Assembly: GCF_002217755.1 (NCBI RefSeq)
Contig: NZ_BCFL01000016.1
Span: 1 to 64,000 of the forward strand
DNA length: 64,000 nucleotides
Origin: Streptomyces hyaluromycini
GTDB lineage: Bacteria > Actinomycetota > Actinomycetes > Streptomycetales > Streptomycetaceae
Direction: 5' to 3'
In this document: positions 37,811 through 46,621 of the stretch, piece after piece
How the letters are laid out: each line of letters begins with the position of its first letter
How positions within the stretch are numbered: the first letter of the stretch is position 1
Made by a program: the position numbers and the translations under genes
Notes under the pieces: generated by a model
The model's database searches: none
What the model was told of the DNA's origin: nothing
Seen by the model: only the letters and a program-made list of their open reading frames with translations

Positions 37811-38968
37811 TCAGCCCGCCACCGACACCGACGGCTCCCCCGACTCCGTGCCCTCCGCCTCCATCTGCTCGGCCAGCTTCATGGCCTCCTCGATGAGGGT
37901 CTCCACGATCTTCGACTCGGGGACCGTCTTGATGACCTCGCCCTTGACGAAGATCTGGCCCTTGCCGTTGCCGGAGGCGACGCCGAGGTCGGCCTCACGG
38001 GCCTCGCCGGGGCCGTTCACCACGCAGCCCATGACGGCGACGCGGAGGGGGACCTCCATGCCGGTGAGGCCGGCGGTGACCTCTTCGGCGAGCTTGTAGA
38101 CGTCGACCTGGGCGCGGCCGCAGGACGGGCAGGAGACGATCTCCAGGCCGCGCTGCTTGAGGTTGAGGGACTCCAGGATCTGGTTGCCGACCTTGACCTC
38201 CTCGACCGGAGGCGCGGAGAGCGAGACGCGGATCGTGTCGCCGATGCCCTGGGACAGGAGGGCGCCGAAGGCGACGGCCGACTTGATGGTGCCCTGGAAC
38301 GCCGGGCCCGCCTCCGTGACACCGAGGTGGAGGGGGTAGTCGCACTGGGCGGCGAGCTGGCGGTACGCCTCGATCATCACGACCGGGTCGTTGTGCTTGA
38401 CCGAGATCTTGATCTCCCGGAAGTCGTGCTCCTCGAAGAGGGACGCCTCCCACAGGGCCGACTCGACCAGGGCCTCCGGGGTCGCCTTGCCGTACTTCTG
38501 GAGCAGACGGCGGTCCAGGGAGCCGGCGTTGACGCCGATGCGGATCGGGGTGCCGTGGTCCTTCGCGGCCGCCGCGATCTCCTTGACCTTGTCGTCGAAC
38601 TGCTTGATGTTGCCGGGGTTCACCCGGACCGCGGCGCAGCCGGCCTCGATCGCGGCGAAGACGTACTTCGGCTGGAAGTGGATGTCCGCGATGACCGGGA
38701 TCTGGGACTTCTTCGCGATGGTGGCGAGCGCGTCGGCGTCGTCCTGGGTGGGGCAGGCCACGCGCACGATCTGGCAGCCGGACGCGGTCAGCTCGGCGAT
38801 CTGCTGGAGCGTCGCGCCGATGTCGGACGTACGGGTGGTGGTCATCGACTGGACCGAGACCGGGGCGTCTCCGCCGACCGCCACGGAGCCGACCTGGATC
38901 TGCCGGCTCTTCCGGCGCTCGGCGAGCTTGGTCGGAACGGACGGCATGCCGAGAGAAATCGCAGTCAT
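37811..38968 (-). CDS. ispG: 4-hydroxy-3-methylbut-2-enyl-diphosphate synthase
   Basis: IspG reduces MEcPP to HMBPP in the MEP isoprenoid pathway, using a [4Fe-4S] cluster. The 385-residue protein has the TIM-barrel start [20 protein letters not shown] and [15 protein letters not shown]. The C-terminal cluster motifs are [11 protein letters not shown] (two Cys) and CVVNGPGEA (third Cys). With dxr 1.5 kb upstream on the same strand, this places two MEP-pathway genes in one neighbourhood, as in other actinobacteria. Confidence 0.96.
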   Translation of the reverse strand: MTAISLGMPSVPTKLAERRKSRQIQVGSVAVGGDAPVSVQSMTTTRTSDIGATLQQIAELTASGCQIVRVACPTQDDADALATIAKKSQIPVIADIHFQPKYVFAAIEAGCAAVRVNPGNIKQFDDKVKEIAAAAKDHGTPIRIGVNAGSLDRRLLQKYGKATPEALVESALWEASLFEEHDFREIKISVKHNDPVVMIEAYRQLAAQCDYPLHLGVTEAGPAFQGTIKSAVAFGALLSQGIGDTIRVSLSAPPVEEVKVGNQILESLNLKQRGLEIVSCPSCGRAQVDVYKLAEEVTAGLTGMEVPLRVAVMGCVVNGPGEAREADLGVASGNGKGQIFVKGEVIKTVPESKIVETLIEEAMKLAEQMEAEGTESGEPSVSVAG

Positions 38969-39097
38969 CTGCTGTGCAACCCCAAGTCGTGGATCTAGGT
39001 CCAGGTCCCGTCGTGAGCGGGTTCCAGGCTTCGAGATTACGGCACCGGCACAGGAGTGAGCACATCCCCCACCCGTAAACCCACTCGATGGAAGCGA

Positions 39098-39118
39098 CCC
39101 GGAACACAGTGTTCCGGG
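39098..39118. terminator. Hairpin downstream of rseP
   Basis: CCCGGAACAC and GTGTTCCGGG are exact complements separated by one base. It lies 21 bases after the rseP stop. A one-base loop cannot close exactly, so the true stem is a few pairs shorter. It could also be a protein-binding palindrome for ispG. Confidence 0.5.
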
Positions 39119-39138
39119 CCGCTTCGAACGTGGTGTGG

Positions 39139-40443
39139 CTAGGAGATTTTCACGGGGTTAACCACGTCGGCCACCAGGACGAGCAACGTGAAGCAGACGA
39201 AGATCCCCGCCACCACATAGGCCACCGGCATCAGCTTCGCCACGTCGAACGGGCCGGGGTCCGGGCGGCGCAGTACCTTGGCCAGGCTCCGGCGCAGCGA
39301 CTCCCACAGGGCGCCCGCGATGTGCCCGCCGTCCAGGGGCAGCAGCGGGAGCATGTTGAAGAGGAACAGGGAGAGGTTGAAGCCGGCCACCAGCATCAGC
39401 GCCATGGCCAGCTGCTCGGTGGGCGGGATGTCCAGGGTGAAGATCTCGCCGCCGACCCGCGCCGCGCCGACCACGCCCATCGGGGAGTCCGGCTGGCGGG
39501 GGGCGCCGTCGAAGGCCGCGTCCCACAGGGCCGGGATCTTGCCGGGCAGGCTCGCGATGGAGTCGACGGCCTCGCCGAGGCGGTCGCTCATCCAGGTCAC
39601 CGAGTCGCCGAGGTCCTGGCGGACGATGCCGGTGGCGGCGCTGAAGCCGAGGAAGCCGGCGGTGACGTACTGGCCCTGGACGATCTGGCCGCTGGAGTCC
39701 TTCTTGGCGACCTGGTTGGTGGCGATCTTCGCGTGCAGGGTGACGTCCTGGCCCTTGCGGTCGACGACGATCGCGACCTCCTTGCCGGGGGTCGACCGGA
39801 TCAGGTCGGAGAGCTGGTTCCAGCTCGTCGTCTGCACGCCGTTGAAGGAGACGATCTTGTCGCCGGCCTTCAGGCCCGCCGCCGCGGCCGGCGAGGAGGC
39901 GTCGGTCTTCTTGCAGGTGTCGCGGTTCTCGCTCTGCGCGATCACGCACTGGGAGACCGAGCTGACCGTGGTGGTCTGCTGGCTGATACCGAAGCCCATC
40001 AGGACGGTGAGGAAGAGCGCGACCGCCAGGATCAGGTTCATGAAGGGGCCCGCGAACATCACGATCACGCGCTTCCAGGGGGCGCGCGTGTAGAAGAGGC
40101 GGGTCTCGTCGCCGGGCTGGAGCTCCTCGAAGGCGGCCGAGCGGGCGTCCTCGATCATGCTGCGCCAGGGGGAGGTGGAGCGGGCGGTGACCCGGCCGTC
40201 GGCGCCCGGCGGGAACATGCCGATCATGCGGATGTAGCCGCCCAGCGGGACGGCCTTGATGCCGTACTCCGTGTCGCCCTTGTGCCGCGACCAGATGGTC
40301 GGGCCGAAGCCGACCATGTACTGCGGGACGCGGATGCCGAAGAGCTTGGCGGTGGAGAGATGCCCCAGCTCGTGCCAGGCGATCGAGACCAGCAGGCCGA
40401 TCACGAAGACGACTATGCCGAGGATCATCATCAGGGCTGTCAT
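39139..40443 (-). CDS. rseP: Site-2 intramembrane metalloprotease (RseP-like)
   Basis: RseP-type proteases cut transmembrane anti-sigma factors or signal peptides inside the membrane. The 434-residue protein begins with a transmembrane helix carrying the zinc motif HELGH ([10 protein letters not shown], about residue 25). A PDZ domain lies in the middle ([19 protein letters not shown]), and [17 protein letters not shown] with the conserved Asp near residue 365 provides the third ligand. Several C-terminal membrane helices follow. The start overlaps the dxr stop by four bases. The anti-sigma target is unknown from this window. Confidence 0.93.
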   Translation of the reverse strand: MTALMMILGIVVFVIGLLVSIAWHELGHLSTAKLFGIRVPQYMVGFGPTIWSRHKGDTEYGIKAVPLGGYIRMIGMFPPGADGRVTARSTSPWRSMIEDARSAAFEELQPGDETRLFYTRAPWKRVIVMFAGPFMNLILAVALFLTVLMGFGISQQTTTVSSVSQCVIAQSENRDTCKKTDASSPAAAAGLKAGDKIVSFNGVQTTSWNQLSDLIRSTPGKEVAIVVDRKGQDVTLHAKIATNQVAKKDSSGQIVQGQYVTAGFLGFSAATGIVRQDLGDSVTWMSDRLGEAVDSIASLPGKIPALWDAAFDGAPRQPDSPMGVVGAARVGGEIFTLDIPPTEQLAMALMLVAGFNLSLFLFNMLPLLPLDGGHIAGALWESLRRSLAKVLRRPDPGPFDVAKLMPVAYVVAGIFVCFTLLVLVADVVNPVKIS

Positions 40444-41711
40444 GCACGCGCCTCCGCGGTCGCCTTCTGCGCTGTCAGTTCCCGGGCCCGGACCCGTGCC
40501 CAGGTCTCCGCTTCGAGGACGTCCGGCACGGTCAGTGAAGTTCCCGTACGAGGGGTGCCGTGTTCCTCGACCACCCGCGTCACGGTCTCCATGATGCCGT
40601 TGAACGGCAGCAGACCACCGCGGAAGGCTTCGACGCACTCCTCGTTGGCCGCATTGAACACCGCCGGCGCCGTGCCCGCGAGCTCACCGACGTGCCGTGC
40701 CAGGTTCACGGACGGGAAGGCCTCGTTGTCCAGCGGGAAGAACTCCCAGGTGGAGGCCTTGCTCCAGTCGAAGGCGGGCGCCGCGTCCGGGACCCGTTCG
40801 GGCCAGCCGAGACCGATGGCGATCGGCCCCCGCATGTCGGGGGGCGTCGCCTGCGCGATCGTGGATCCGTCCGTGAACTCGACCATCGAGTGGACATACG
40901 ACTGCGGATGCACGACCACCTCAATGCGATCGAAGGGAATGTCGTAGAGGAGGTGCGCCTCGATGACTTCCAGCCCCTTGTTGACCAGGGTCGCGGAGTT
41001 GATCGTGATGACCGGTCCCATCGCCCAGGTGGGGTGGGCGAGGGCGTCCTCGACGGTGACGTGCGCCAGGTCGGCCTTGGTACGGCCGCGGAAGGGCCCG
41101 CCGGACGCGGTGACGACCAGCTTGCGGACGTCGGCCCGGGTCCCCGCCGCCAGCGACTGGAAGAGCGCCGCGTGCTCGGAGTCGACCGGGATGATCTGGC
41201 CGGGCTTGGCCAGCGCCTTCACCAGCGGGCCGCCGACGATCAGCGACTCCTTGTTGGCGAGCGCGAGGGTGCGGCCCGCCTCCAGGGCGGCCAGGGTGGG
41301 CGCGAGGCCGATGGAGCCGGTGATGCCGTTGAGGACGGTGTGGCAGTCGGAGGCGGCGGCCTGGGTGGCCGCGTCGGGTCCGGCGAGGATCTCGGGGAGC
41401 GGCTCGCCGGGGCCGTAGAGCGCCGTGAGCGCCTCGCGCAGCGCCGGTACGACGTCCTCGCGGGCGACCGCGACGGTACGCACCCGCAGCCGGTGCGCCT
41501 GCTCGGCGAGGAGGGCGACCCGGCCGCCGTGGGCGGACAGGGCGGTGACCCGGAAGCGGTCGGGGTTGCGCAGGACGAGGTCGATGGCCTGGGTGCCGAT
41601 CGATCCGGTGGAGCCGAGGATCACCACGTCCTTCGGGCCGTCGCCCGCGAGCGGGTCGTACACGAGGTGCGGGTCGGCGAGGGGTGCCGGACTGGCGGGA
41701 CTGTCGGTCAT
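40440..41711 (-). CDS. dxr: 1-deoxy-D-xylulose-5-phosphate reductoisomerase
   Basis: Dxr converts DXP to MEP, the first committed step of the MEP pathway, using NADPH and a divalent metal. The 423-residue protein has [19 protein letters not shown] (NADPH loop), [12 protein letters not shown], and [12 protein letters not shown] with the metal/substrate residues, followed by [10 protein letters not shown]. It starts at ATG 41711; the first 30 residues are low complexity. dxr, rseP and ispG lie in the same order on the minus strand, with dxr-rseP coupled. Confidence 0.96.
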   Translation of the reverse strand: MTDSPASPAPLADPHLVYDPLAGDGPKDVVILGSTGSIGTQAIDLVLRNPDRFRVTALSAHGGRVALLAEQAHRLRVRTVAVAREDVVPALREALTALYGPGEPLPEILAGPDAATQAAASDCHTVLNGITGSIGLAPTLAALEAGRTLALANKESLIVGGPLVKALAKPGQIIPVDSEHAALFQSLAAGTRADVRKLVVTASGGPFRGRTKADLAHVTVEDALAHPTWAMGPVITINSATLVNKGLEVIEAHLLYDIPFDRIEVVVHPQSYVHSMVEFTDGSTIAQATPPDMRGPIAIGLGWPERVPDAAPAFDWSKASTWEFFPLDNEAFPSVNLARHVGELAGTAPAVFNAANEECVEAFRGGLLPFNGIMETVTRVVEEHGTPRTGTSLTVPDVLEAETWARVRARELTAQKATAEARA

Positions 41712-41900
41712 CCCCCCATTGTGGCCGCTTCCGGCGGCCGGGAGGACAGCGCGTCCCGCACGGGGGTGCCTTATCAGTTCTTGGCGCCGTATCGAGTGGA
41801 ATTCCCTTTGTGAGGTTCGCGTGAAGATCATGTGATAACACTTCAGTCGGGCCGGTGGACGACCGGCCCTTTCTGGACGACATCCTGGGGGGATCTCTCC

Positions 41901-42359
41901 ATGCGTACTCCGCGCATACGCGCCGCCCTGCCCGCGCTCGCGGGCGCCGCGCTGCTCACCGGCACCCTGCTCAGCACCCCGGCCCAGGCGGCCGGGGGCG
42001 TGACCATCTACCACGTCTGGTTCGACAGCCCGGGCACCGACAACCGCTCCAACGCCAGCCTCAACGCCGAGTGGGTGCAGATCAAGAACACCGGCGGCTC
42101 GGCCGTCTCGCTCAAGGGCTGGATTCTGAAGGACACCTCCAACCACCGGTACACCTTCAAGAGCGTCAAGATCGGCGCCCACAAGACGATGAAGGTGCAC
42201 ACCGGCAGCGGCACGGACACCGCGTCGGACAAGTACCAGAACCGCCGTGCCTACGTGTGGAACAACACCAGCGACACGGCGACGCTGACCAAGGCGAGCG
42301 GCGCCAAGGTCGACTCCTGCTCCTGGACGACGCGGGATCCGAGCGACAAGTACTGCTGA
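41901..42359 (+). CDS. Secreted lamin-tail-domain protein
   Basis: The 152-residue protein starts behind GGGGGG. A Sec signal peptide (MRTPRIRAALPALAGAALLTG, cleavage near AQA-A, about residue 33) leads to a single lamin tail (LTD) domain of about 115 residues with the signature LNAEWVQIKNTGGSAVSLKGWILKD. Two Cys residues near the end (SCSWTTRDPSDKYC) could form a disulfide. Such small LTD proteins are common exported proteins of Streptomyces; the role is unknown, perhaps binding to cell surface or DNA. It is divergent from dxr, with 189 bases between them. Confidence 0.85.
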   Translation: MRTPRIRAALPALAGAALLTGTLLSTPAQAAGGVTIYHVWFDSPGTDNRSNASLNAEWVQIKNTGGSAVSLKGWILKDTSNHRYTFKSVKIGAHKTMKVHTGSGTDTASDKYQNRRAYVWNNTSDTATLTKASGAKVDSCSWTTRDPSDKYC

Positions 42360-42372
42360 ATCGCTACTTCAG

Positions 42373-42428
42373 CAGCCTTGCCCGAGCAGCCTTGCCCGAG
42401 CGGCCTCACTTGAGCGGCCTCACTCGAA
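42373..42428. repeat. Four degenerate 14-base tandem units
   Basis: Two identical copies of CAGCCTTGCCCGAG (42373-42386, 42387-42400) are followed by two related units beginning CGGCCTCACT (42401-42414, 42415-42428). The last unit runs into the 3' end of the acyl-CoA dehydrogenase gene. It may have arisen by slippage. Confidence 0.8.
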
Positions 42429-44354
42429 GGGGCGGCGGACGTTCTCCCGCCGGGACGGCCCGGGGGTCGCGTCGGCGATCCACGGGCCCTCGCCCGACGG
42501 GTCGACGATCCCCCGCTCCAGCCATTCGAAGGAGCCGCCGAGCACGCCCTTGACGACCTTGCGGTCCAGGTCGTCGGTGTTCGACCACAGGCGGGTGAAC
42601 AGCTCGTCGACGCGGATGCGGGCCTGCCGGCAGAACGCGTCGGCGAGCAGGTAGGCCTCGCGGCCGTGGTCGCCCTGGCGGCGCAGCAGTTCGGCGCGCA
42701 CGCAGGCCGCGCTCATCGCGAACAGCTCGGCGCCGATGTCCACGACCCGGCCCAGGAAGCCCTGCTTGGTCTCCATCCGGCCCTGCCAGCGGGACATGGC
42801 GTAGAAGGTGGACCGGGCCAGCTTGCGGGCGTGCCGCTCCACGTAGCGCAGGTGCGGGGCGAGGTCCGCGCCGTGCTTGAAGTCGCCGTACGACGTGGGG
42901 AGCTGGCCCGGTCCCGCGACCAGCTTCGGCAGCCACTTGGCGTAGAAGACGCCCGCGTTCGCGCCCGCCCTCGCCTTGTCCTGGAGGGACTTGTCGGGGT
43001 CGATGAGGTCGCCGGCGACCGAGAGGTGGGCGTCGACGGCCTCGCGCGCGATCAGCAGGTGCATGATCTCCGTGGAGCCCTCGAAGATGCGGTTGATGCG
43101 CAGGTCGCGCAGGAGCTGCTCGGCGGGGACGGCGCGTTCGCCGCGGGCCGCCAGCGACTCCGCGGTCTCGAAGCCGCGGCCGCCGCGGATCTGGACCAGC
43201 TCGTCCGCCATCAGGCAGGCCATCTCGGAGCCGTAGAGCTTGGCGAGGGCGGCCTCGATGCGGATGTCGTTGCGGTTCTCGTCGGCCATCTGGGAGGACA
43301 GGTCGACGACCGCCTCCAGGGCGAAGGTGGTCGCCGCGATGAAGCTGATCTTGGAGCCGACCGCCTCGTGCAGCGCGACCGGCTTGCCCCACTGCTCGCG
43401 GACCGCCGACCACTCGCGGGCGATCTTCAGGCACCACTTGCCGGCGCCCACGCACATCGCGGGCAGCGAGAGCCGCCCGGTGTTGAGCGTGGTGAGGGCG
43501 ATCTTGAGGCCCGCGCCCTCGGCGCCGATGCGGTTGGCGGCCGGGACCCGGACCTGGTGGAAGCGGGTGACGCCGTTCTCGATGCCGCGCAGGCCCATGA
43601 AGGCGTTGCGGTTCTCGACGGTGATGCCCGGCGAGTCCGCCTCGACGACGAAGGCCGTGATGCCGCCCTTGCTGTCCTCGGTCCTGGGCACGCGGGCCAT
43701 GACCACGAGCAGGTCGGCGACCACGCCGTTGGTGGTCCAGAGCTTCACCCCGTCGAGGACGTAGTCGTCCCCGTCCGGTACGGCGGTGGTGGCGAGGCGT
43801 GCCGGGTCCGAGCCGACGTCCGGCTCGGTGAGCAGGAACGCCGAGATGTCGGTGCGGGCGCAGCGCGGCAGGAAGGCGTCCTTCTGCGCCTGGGTGCCGA
43901 AGATCTTCAGCGGCTGCGGCACGCCGATCGACTGGTGGGCGGAGAGCAGCGCGCCGACCGCCGGGTTGGCGGAGCCGACCAGGGAGAGGGCCCGGTTGTA
44001 GTAGACCTGGGTGAGGCCGAGGCCGCCGTACTTGGTGTCGATCTTCATGCCGAGGGCGCCGATCTCCTTGAGGCCGGCGATCACCTCGTCCGGGATGCGC
44101 GCCTCGCGCTCGATGAGCGCCGAGTCGATCTTCGTCTCGCAGAACTCGTGCAGCCGGGCCAGGAACTCCTCGCCGCGCTGCACGTCCTCGTCCGCCGGGA
44201 GCGGATGCGGGTGGATGAGGTCGAGCCGGAAGCGCCCGAGGAACAGTTCCTTGGCGAAGCTGGGCTTGCGCCAGTCCTGTTCCCGGGCGGCCTCCGCCAC
44301 CTGGCGGGCCTCCCGCTCGGTGACGGTGGGTTTCTTGGCGGTGGGGGCGGACAT
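42420..44354 (-). CDS. Long acyl-CoA dehydrogenase family protein
   Basis: The protein is 644 residues, against about 380 for typical acyl-CoA dehydrogenases. The core shows FLLTEPDVGSDPARLATTA (substrate/FAD loop, about 175-193), ITVENRNAFMGLRGIENG, and the C-terminal QIRGGRGFETAESLAARGE and INRIFEGSTEIMHLLIARE signatures. A helical C-terminal extension of about 170 residues (about 470-640) recalls the VLCAD/ACAD9-type arrangement, suggesting dimer or membrane-side association and long-chain substrates. It appears monocistronic; the gap to GH12 downstream is 45 bases from GH12's own hairpin-free 5' side on the same strand. Confidence 0.85.
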   Translation of the reverse strand: MSAPTAKKPTVTEREARQVAEAAREQDWRKPSFAKELFLGRFRLDLIHPHPLPADEDVQRGEEFLARLHEFCETKIDSALIEREARIPDEVIAGLKEIGALGMKIDTKYGGLGLTQVYYNRALSLVGSANPAVGALLSAHQSIGVPQPLKIFGTQAQKDAFLPRCARTDISAFLLTEPDVGSDPARLATTAVPDGDDYVLDGVKLWTTNGVVADLLVVMARVPRTEDSKGGITAFVVEADSPGITVENRNAFMGLRGIENGVTRFHQVRVPAANRIGAEGAGLKIALTTLNTGRLSLPAMCVGAGKWCLKIAREWSAVREQWGKPVALHEAVGSKISFIAATTFALEAVVDLSSQMADENRNDIRIEAALAKLYGSEMACLMADELVQIRGGRGFETAESLAARGERAVPAEQLLRDLRINRIFEGSTEIMHLLIAREAVDAHLSVAGDLIDPDKSLQDKARAGANAGVFYAKWLPKLVAGPGQLPTSYGDFKHGADLAPHLRYVERHARKLARSTFYAMSRWQGRMETKQGFLGRVVDIGAELFAMSAACVRAELLRRQGDHGREAYLLADAFCRQARIRVDELFTRLWSNTDDLDRKVVKGVLGGSFEWLERGIVDPSGEGPWIADATPGPSRRENVRRPFE

Positions 44355-44498
44355 TAAGGCTCACCTCGCCACAAAAGGGGTTGTTGAGGACCGTTCGTTA
44401 CCGACCAGTGCTACTGGATCGTTGGTACCCGAAACGGGCCGCCCCCACCAGTCCTCGCGGTCCGATCGGCTGACGGGCCGGCCGGCGCGACGCGCTTC

Positions 44499-45308
44499 TC
44501 AGCCGATGTCGACGGAGTACGACTTGGTGTCCAGCCGCCCCGAGCCCTTGAAGACCTCGGTGCCGGCCTCGATGCCGGAGAGGTACTTGTCGTTGCCGAG
44601 CAGTTTGCGGCGGACCAGGGCCTGGGTGAAGTCGTCGATGTTCAGCGTGGCGCCGGTGGTGTTGGCACGGCGGACGAAGGAGTAGACGTTCCAGCCGATG
44701 TTGCCCTGGTAGATGTCCCACATCGCGCCGTCGAGGCTGACGCTGCCGTACTTGGTGCCCAGCGGGCCGGCGCCGCCTTGGCGGTTGAGCCAGATCATGA
44801 TCTCGTCGGTGGGCTGGTCCTGCCAGTCCGCGGTGTTCTTGGCGTGCAGCCAGAGGTCGTAGGCCACGTCCAGGGTCCCGGGGGCCGAGCTGAGCGAGAA
44901 GTTCCACCTGGTGGTGACCTTCTTGCGGTCGCCGACCCGGATCGGCAGTCCGGTGGACGCCTTGTCGACCTTCCAGCCCCAGTGCCAGCCGAGGACCGTG
45001 CTGGCGTACGACTTGACGTCCGCGTCGGTGCCCTTGCTGTTGTTCGCCCAGGTGTAGGACGTCCCCCAGGAGATGGTCGAGCCCGACTGGGAGTTGTCCC
45101 AGACGCACTGGCTGCCGGTGCCCTTGTCCTGCCCCCAGAGGTTGTTGTTCACGTAATACTTGCCGAGCGTGACGGTGTCGAAGGCGGTGCACTTCTTGCT
45201 CGACTCGCCGGCCTGCGCCACGGTGACGCCCGCGGCGGCGGCGAGCGCGACCGAGGCGGCCAGCAGCGTCTTCGCCGTCTTGGACAGGCGCGGTCTGCGG
45301 TGTTGCAT
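44499..45308 (-). CDS. Secreted GH12 endoglucanase/xyloglucanase (first copy)
   Basis: The 269-residue protein has a basic Sec/Tat-like signal peptide (about 1-33, ending AQAGES) and a single GH12 beta-jelly-roll domain. The nucleophile Glu169 lies in DEIMIWLN and the acid/base Glu251 in AGTEVFKGSG. GH12 enzymes cut beta-1,4-glucan or xyloglucan internally with retention. No carbohydrate-binding module is attached. It is transcribed divergently from the LacI-family gene, and the spacer contains two operator-like palindromes, so it is very likely part of the xyloglucan regulon. It shares little beyond the catalytic motifs with the second GH12 at 50034. Confidence 0.9.
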   Translation of the reverse strand: MQHRRPRLSKTAKTLLAASVALAAAAGVTVAQAGESSKKCTAFDTVTLGKYYVNNNLWGQDKGTGSQCVWDNSQSGSTISWGTSYTWANNSKGTDADVKSYASTVLGWHWGWKVDKASTGLPIRVGDRKKVTTRWNFSLSSAPGTLDVAYDLWLHAKNTADWQDQPTDEIMIWLNRQGGAGPLGTKYGSVSLDGAMWDIYQGNIGWNVYSFVRRANTTGATLNIDDFTQALVRRKLLGNDKYLSGIEAGTEVFKGSGRLDTKSYSVDIG

Positions 45309-45418
45309 CGAGGGGTCCTTCCGGGGGACGGTTCGCGGTACGACCCGTCGGACGGCCGTACGACCTCTTTGTGGCCGCCGCCCCCTGGAAAGGTTGCCGA
45401 GGGCGTCTCATCAATTCG

Positions 45419-45438
45419 CTGTCGAAGCGCTTCGACAG
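45419..45438. promoter_or_regulatory. Candidate LacI-family operator 1
   Basis: CTGTCGAAGCGCTTCGACAG is a perfect 20-base palindrome with the central GCGC expected of LacI-family operators. It lies 111 bases upstream of the first GH12 gene and 105 bases upstream of the divergent regulator gene. Confidence 0.8.
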
Positions 45439-45508
45439 CCTATGGACACCCACCCGCACTGAAGCTACTGTCGAACCACCCTCACTCGCCACCTGTCAGC
45501 AATGCGCA

Positions 45509-45528
45509 CTGTCGAAGCGCTTCACAAA
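45509..45528. promoter_or_regulatory. Candidate LacI-family operator 2
   Basis: CTGTCGAAGCGCTTCACAAA keeps the left half-site and core but has an imperfect right half. It ends 15 bases before the start codon of the regulator gene, so binding there would allow autorepression. It is centred 90 bases from operator 1. Confidence 0.75.
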
Positions 45529-45542
45529 ACTTGGAGAGCTGG

Positions 45543-46556
45543 ATGGTCACCCTCGCCGAGGTCGCCCAGCACGCCGGAGTCTCGGCGAGCACGGTGAGCT
45601 ATGTCCTCAGCGGCAAGCGGTCCATCTCCACCACCACCCGGCAGCGGGTCGAGCAGAGCATCCGGGAGCTGGGCTACCACCCGAACGCGGGCGCCCGCGC
45701 CCTGGCCAGCAGCCGGTCGAACATCATCGCGCTGATGATCCCGCTGCGTACGGACATGTACGTGCCGGTGATGATGGAGATCGCGATCGCGGTGGCCACC
45801 ACGGCCCGCCTGCACGGCTACGACGTCCTGCTGCTCACCGGCGAGGAGGGTCCGGACGCGGTACGCCGGGTCACCGGCAGCGGGCTCGCCGACGCCATGA
45901 TCCTGATGGACGTGGAGCTGGAGGACGAGCGGCTGCCGCTGCTCCGCCAGACCGACCAGCCCTCCGTGCTCATCGGCCTGCCCGCCTCCACCTCCGGTCT
46001 GACCTGCGTCGATCTCGACTTCGGGGCGACCGGCGCGCTGTGTGTGGAGCACCTCGCGAAGCTCGGTCACCGTGACATCGCTGTCGTCGGCGAGGCCCCT
46101 GCCGTCTACGAGCGGCACACCGGCTTCGCCGAGCGCACCCTGGACGGACTCCGGTCCCGGGCCCGGGAGGTGGGCCTGCGGGTGCTGCACCGGCCGTGCG
46201 AGGGCGGGTACGACGCGATGGCCGTCACGCTGGCCCGGATCTTCGACGAACGCCCCGGCACCACGGGCTTCGTCGTCCAGAACGAGTCCGCGGTGGAGCC
46301 GCTGCTCGCGCTGCTGCGCCAGCAGGGCCGGGCCGTGCCGGAGGACGTGTCCGTGGTCGCGATCTGCCCGGACCAGGTCGCCGTCCAGGCCTCGGTGCGG
46401 CTGACCTCGGTCGCCATCCCCGCCCAGGAGATGGGCCGGTACGCCGTGGAACACCTGGTCGCCAAGCTGGACGGCCGGGGCAGTGACGAAGTCGTGCTGA
46501 TCGCACCCGAGCTGACGGTACGGGCGAGCACGGGACCGGCACCGGCCGGGTCCTGA
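45543..46556 (+). CDS. LacI-family transcriptional regulator
   Basis: The 337-residue protein has an N-terminal HTH (VTLAEVAQHAGVSASTVSYVLSG), a hinge helix (NAGARALASSRSN) and a periplasmic-binding-protein-like sensor domain (about 60-337), which includes LTCVDLDFGATGALCVEHL and the C-terminal LTSVAIPAQEMGRYAVE. It is expected to repress the neighbouring glycoside hydrolase and transporter genes until it binds a small sugar, probably a xyloglucan-derived di- or oligosaccharide; the effector is inference. Four matching palindromes occur in the two divergent promoter regions of the locus. The GH31 gene follows 65 bases later. Confidence 0.92.
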   Translation: MVTLAEVAQHAGVSASTVSYVLSGKRSISTTTRQRVEQSIRELGYHPNAGARALASSRSNIIALMIPLRTDMYVPVMMEIAIAVATTARLHGYDVLLLTGEEGPDAVRRVTGSGLADAMILMDVELEDERLPLLRQTDQPSVLIGLPASTSGLTCVDLDFGATGALCVEHLAKLGHRDIAVVGEAPAVYERHTGFAERTLDGLRSRAREVGLRVLHRPCEGGYDAMAVTLARIFDERPGTTGFVVQNESAVEPLLALLRQQGRAVPEDVSVVAICPDQVAVQASVRLTSVAIPAQEMGRYAVEHLVAKLDGRGSDEVVLIAPELTVRASTGPAPAGS

Positions 46557-46621
46557 CCCCTTTGCAGTGCCCCGCCGTTCCGGGGCACCCCCCTGTCTGC
46601 ACTCCTTCAGGAGCACGTGAC

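Noticed and set aside
38157..41711. ispG, rseP and dxr grouping as a novel cluster
   Set aside because: This order is the common arrangement in actinobacteria.
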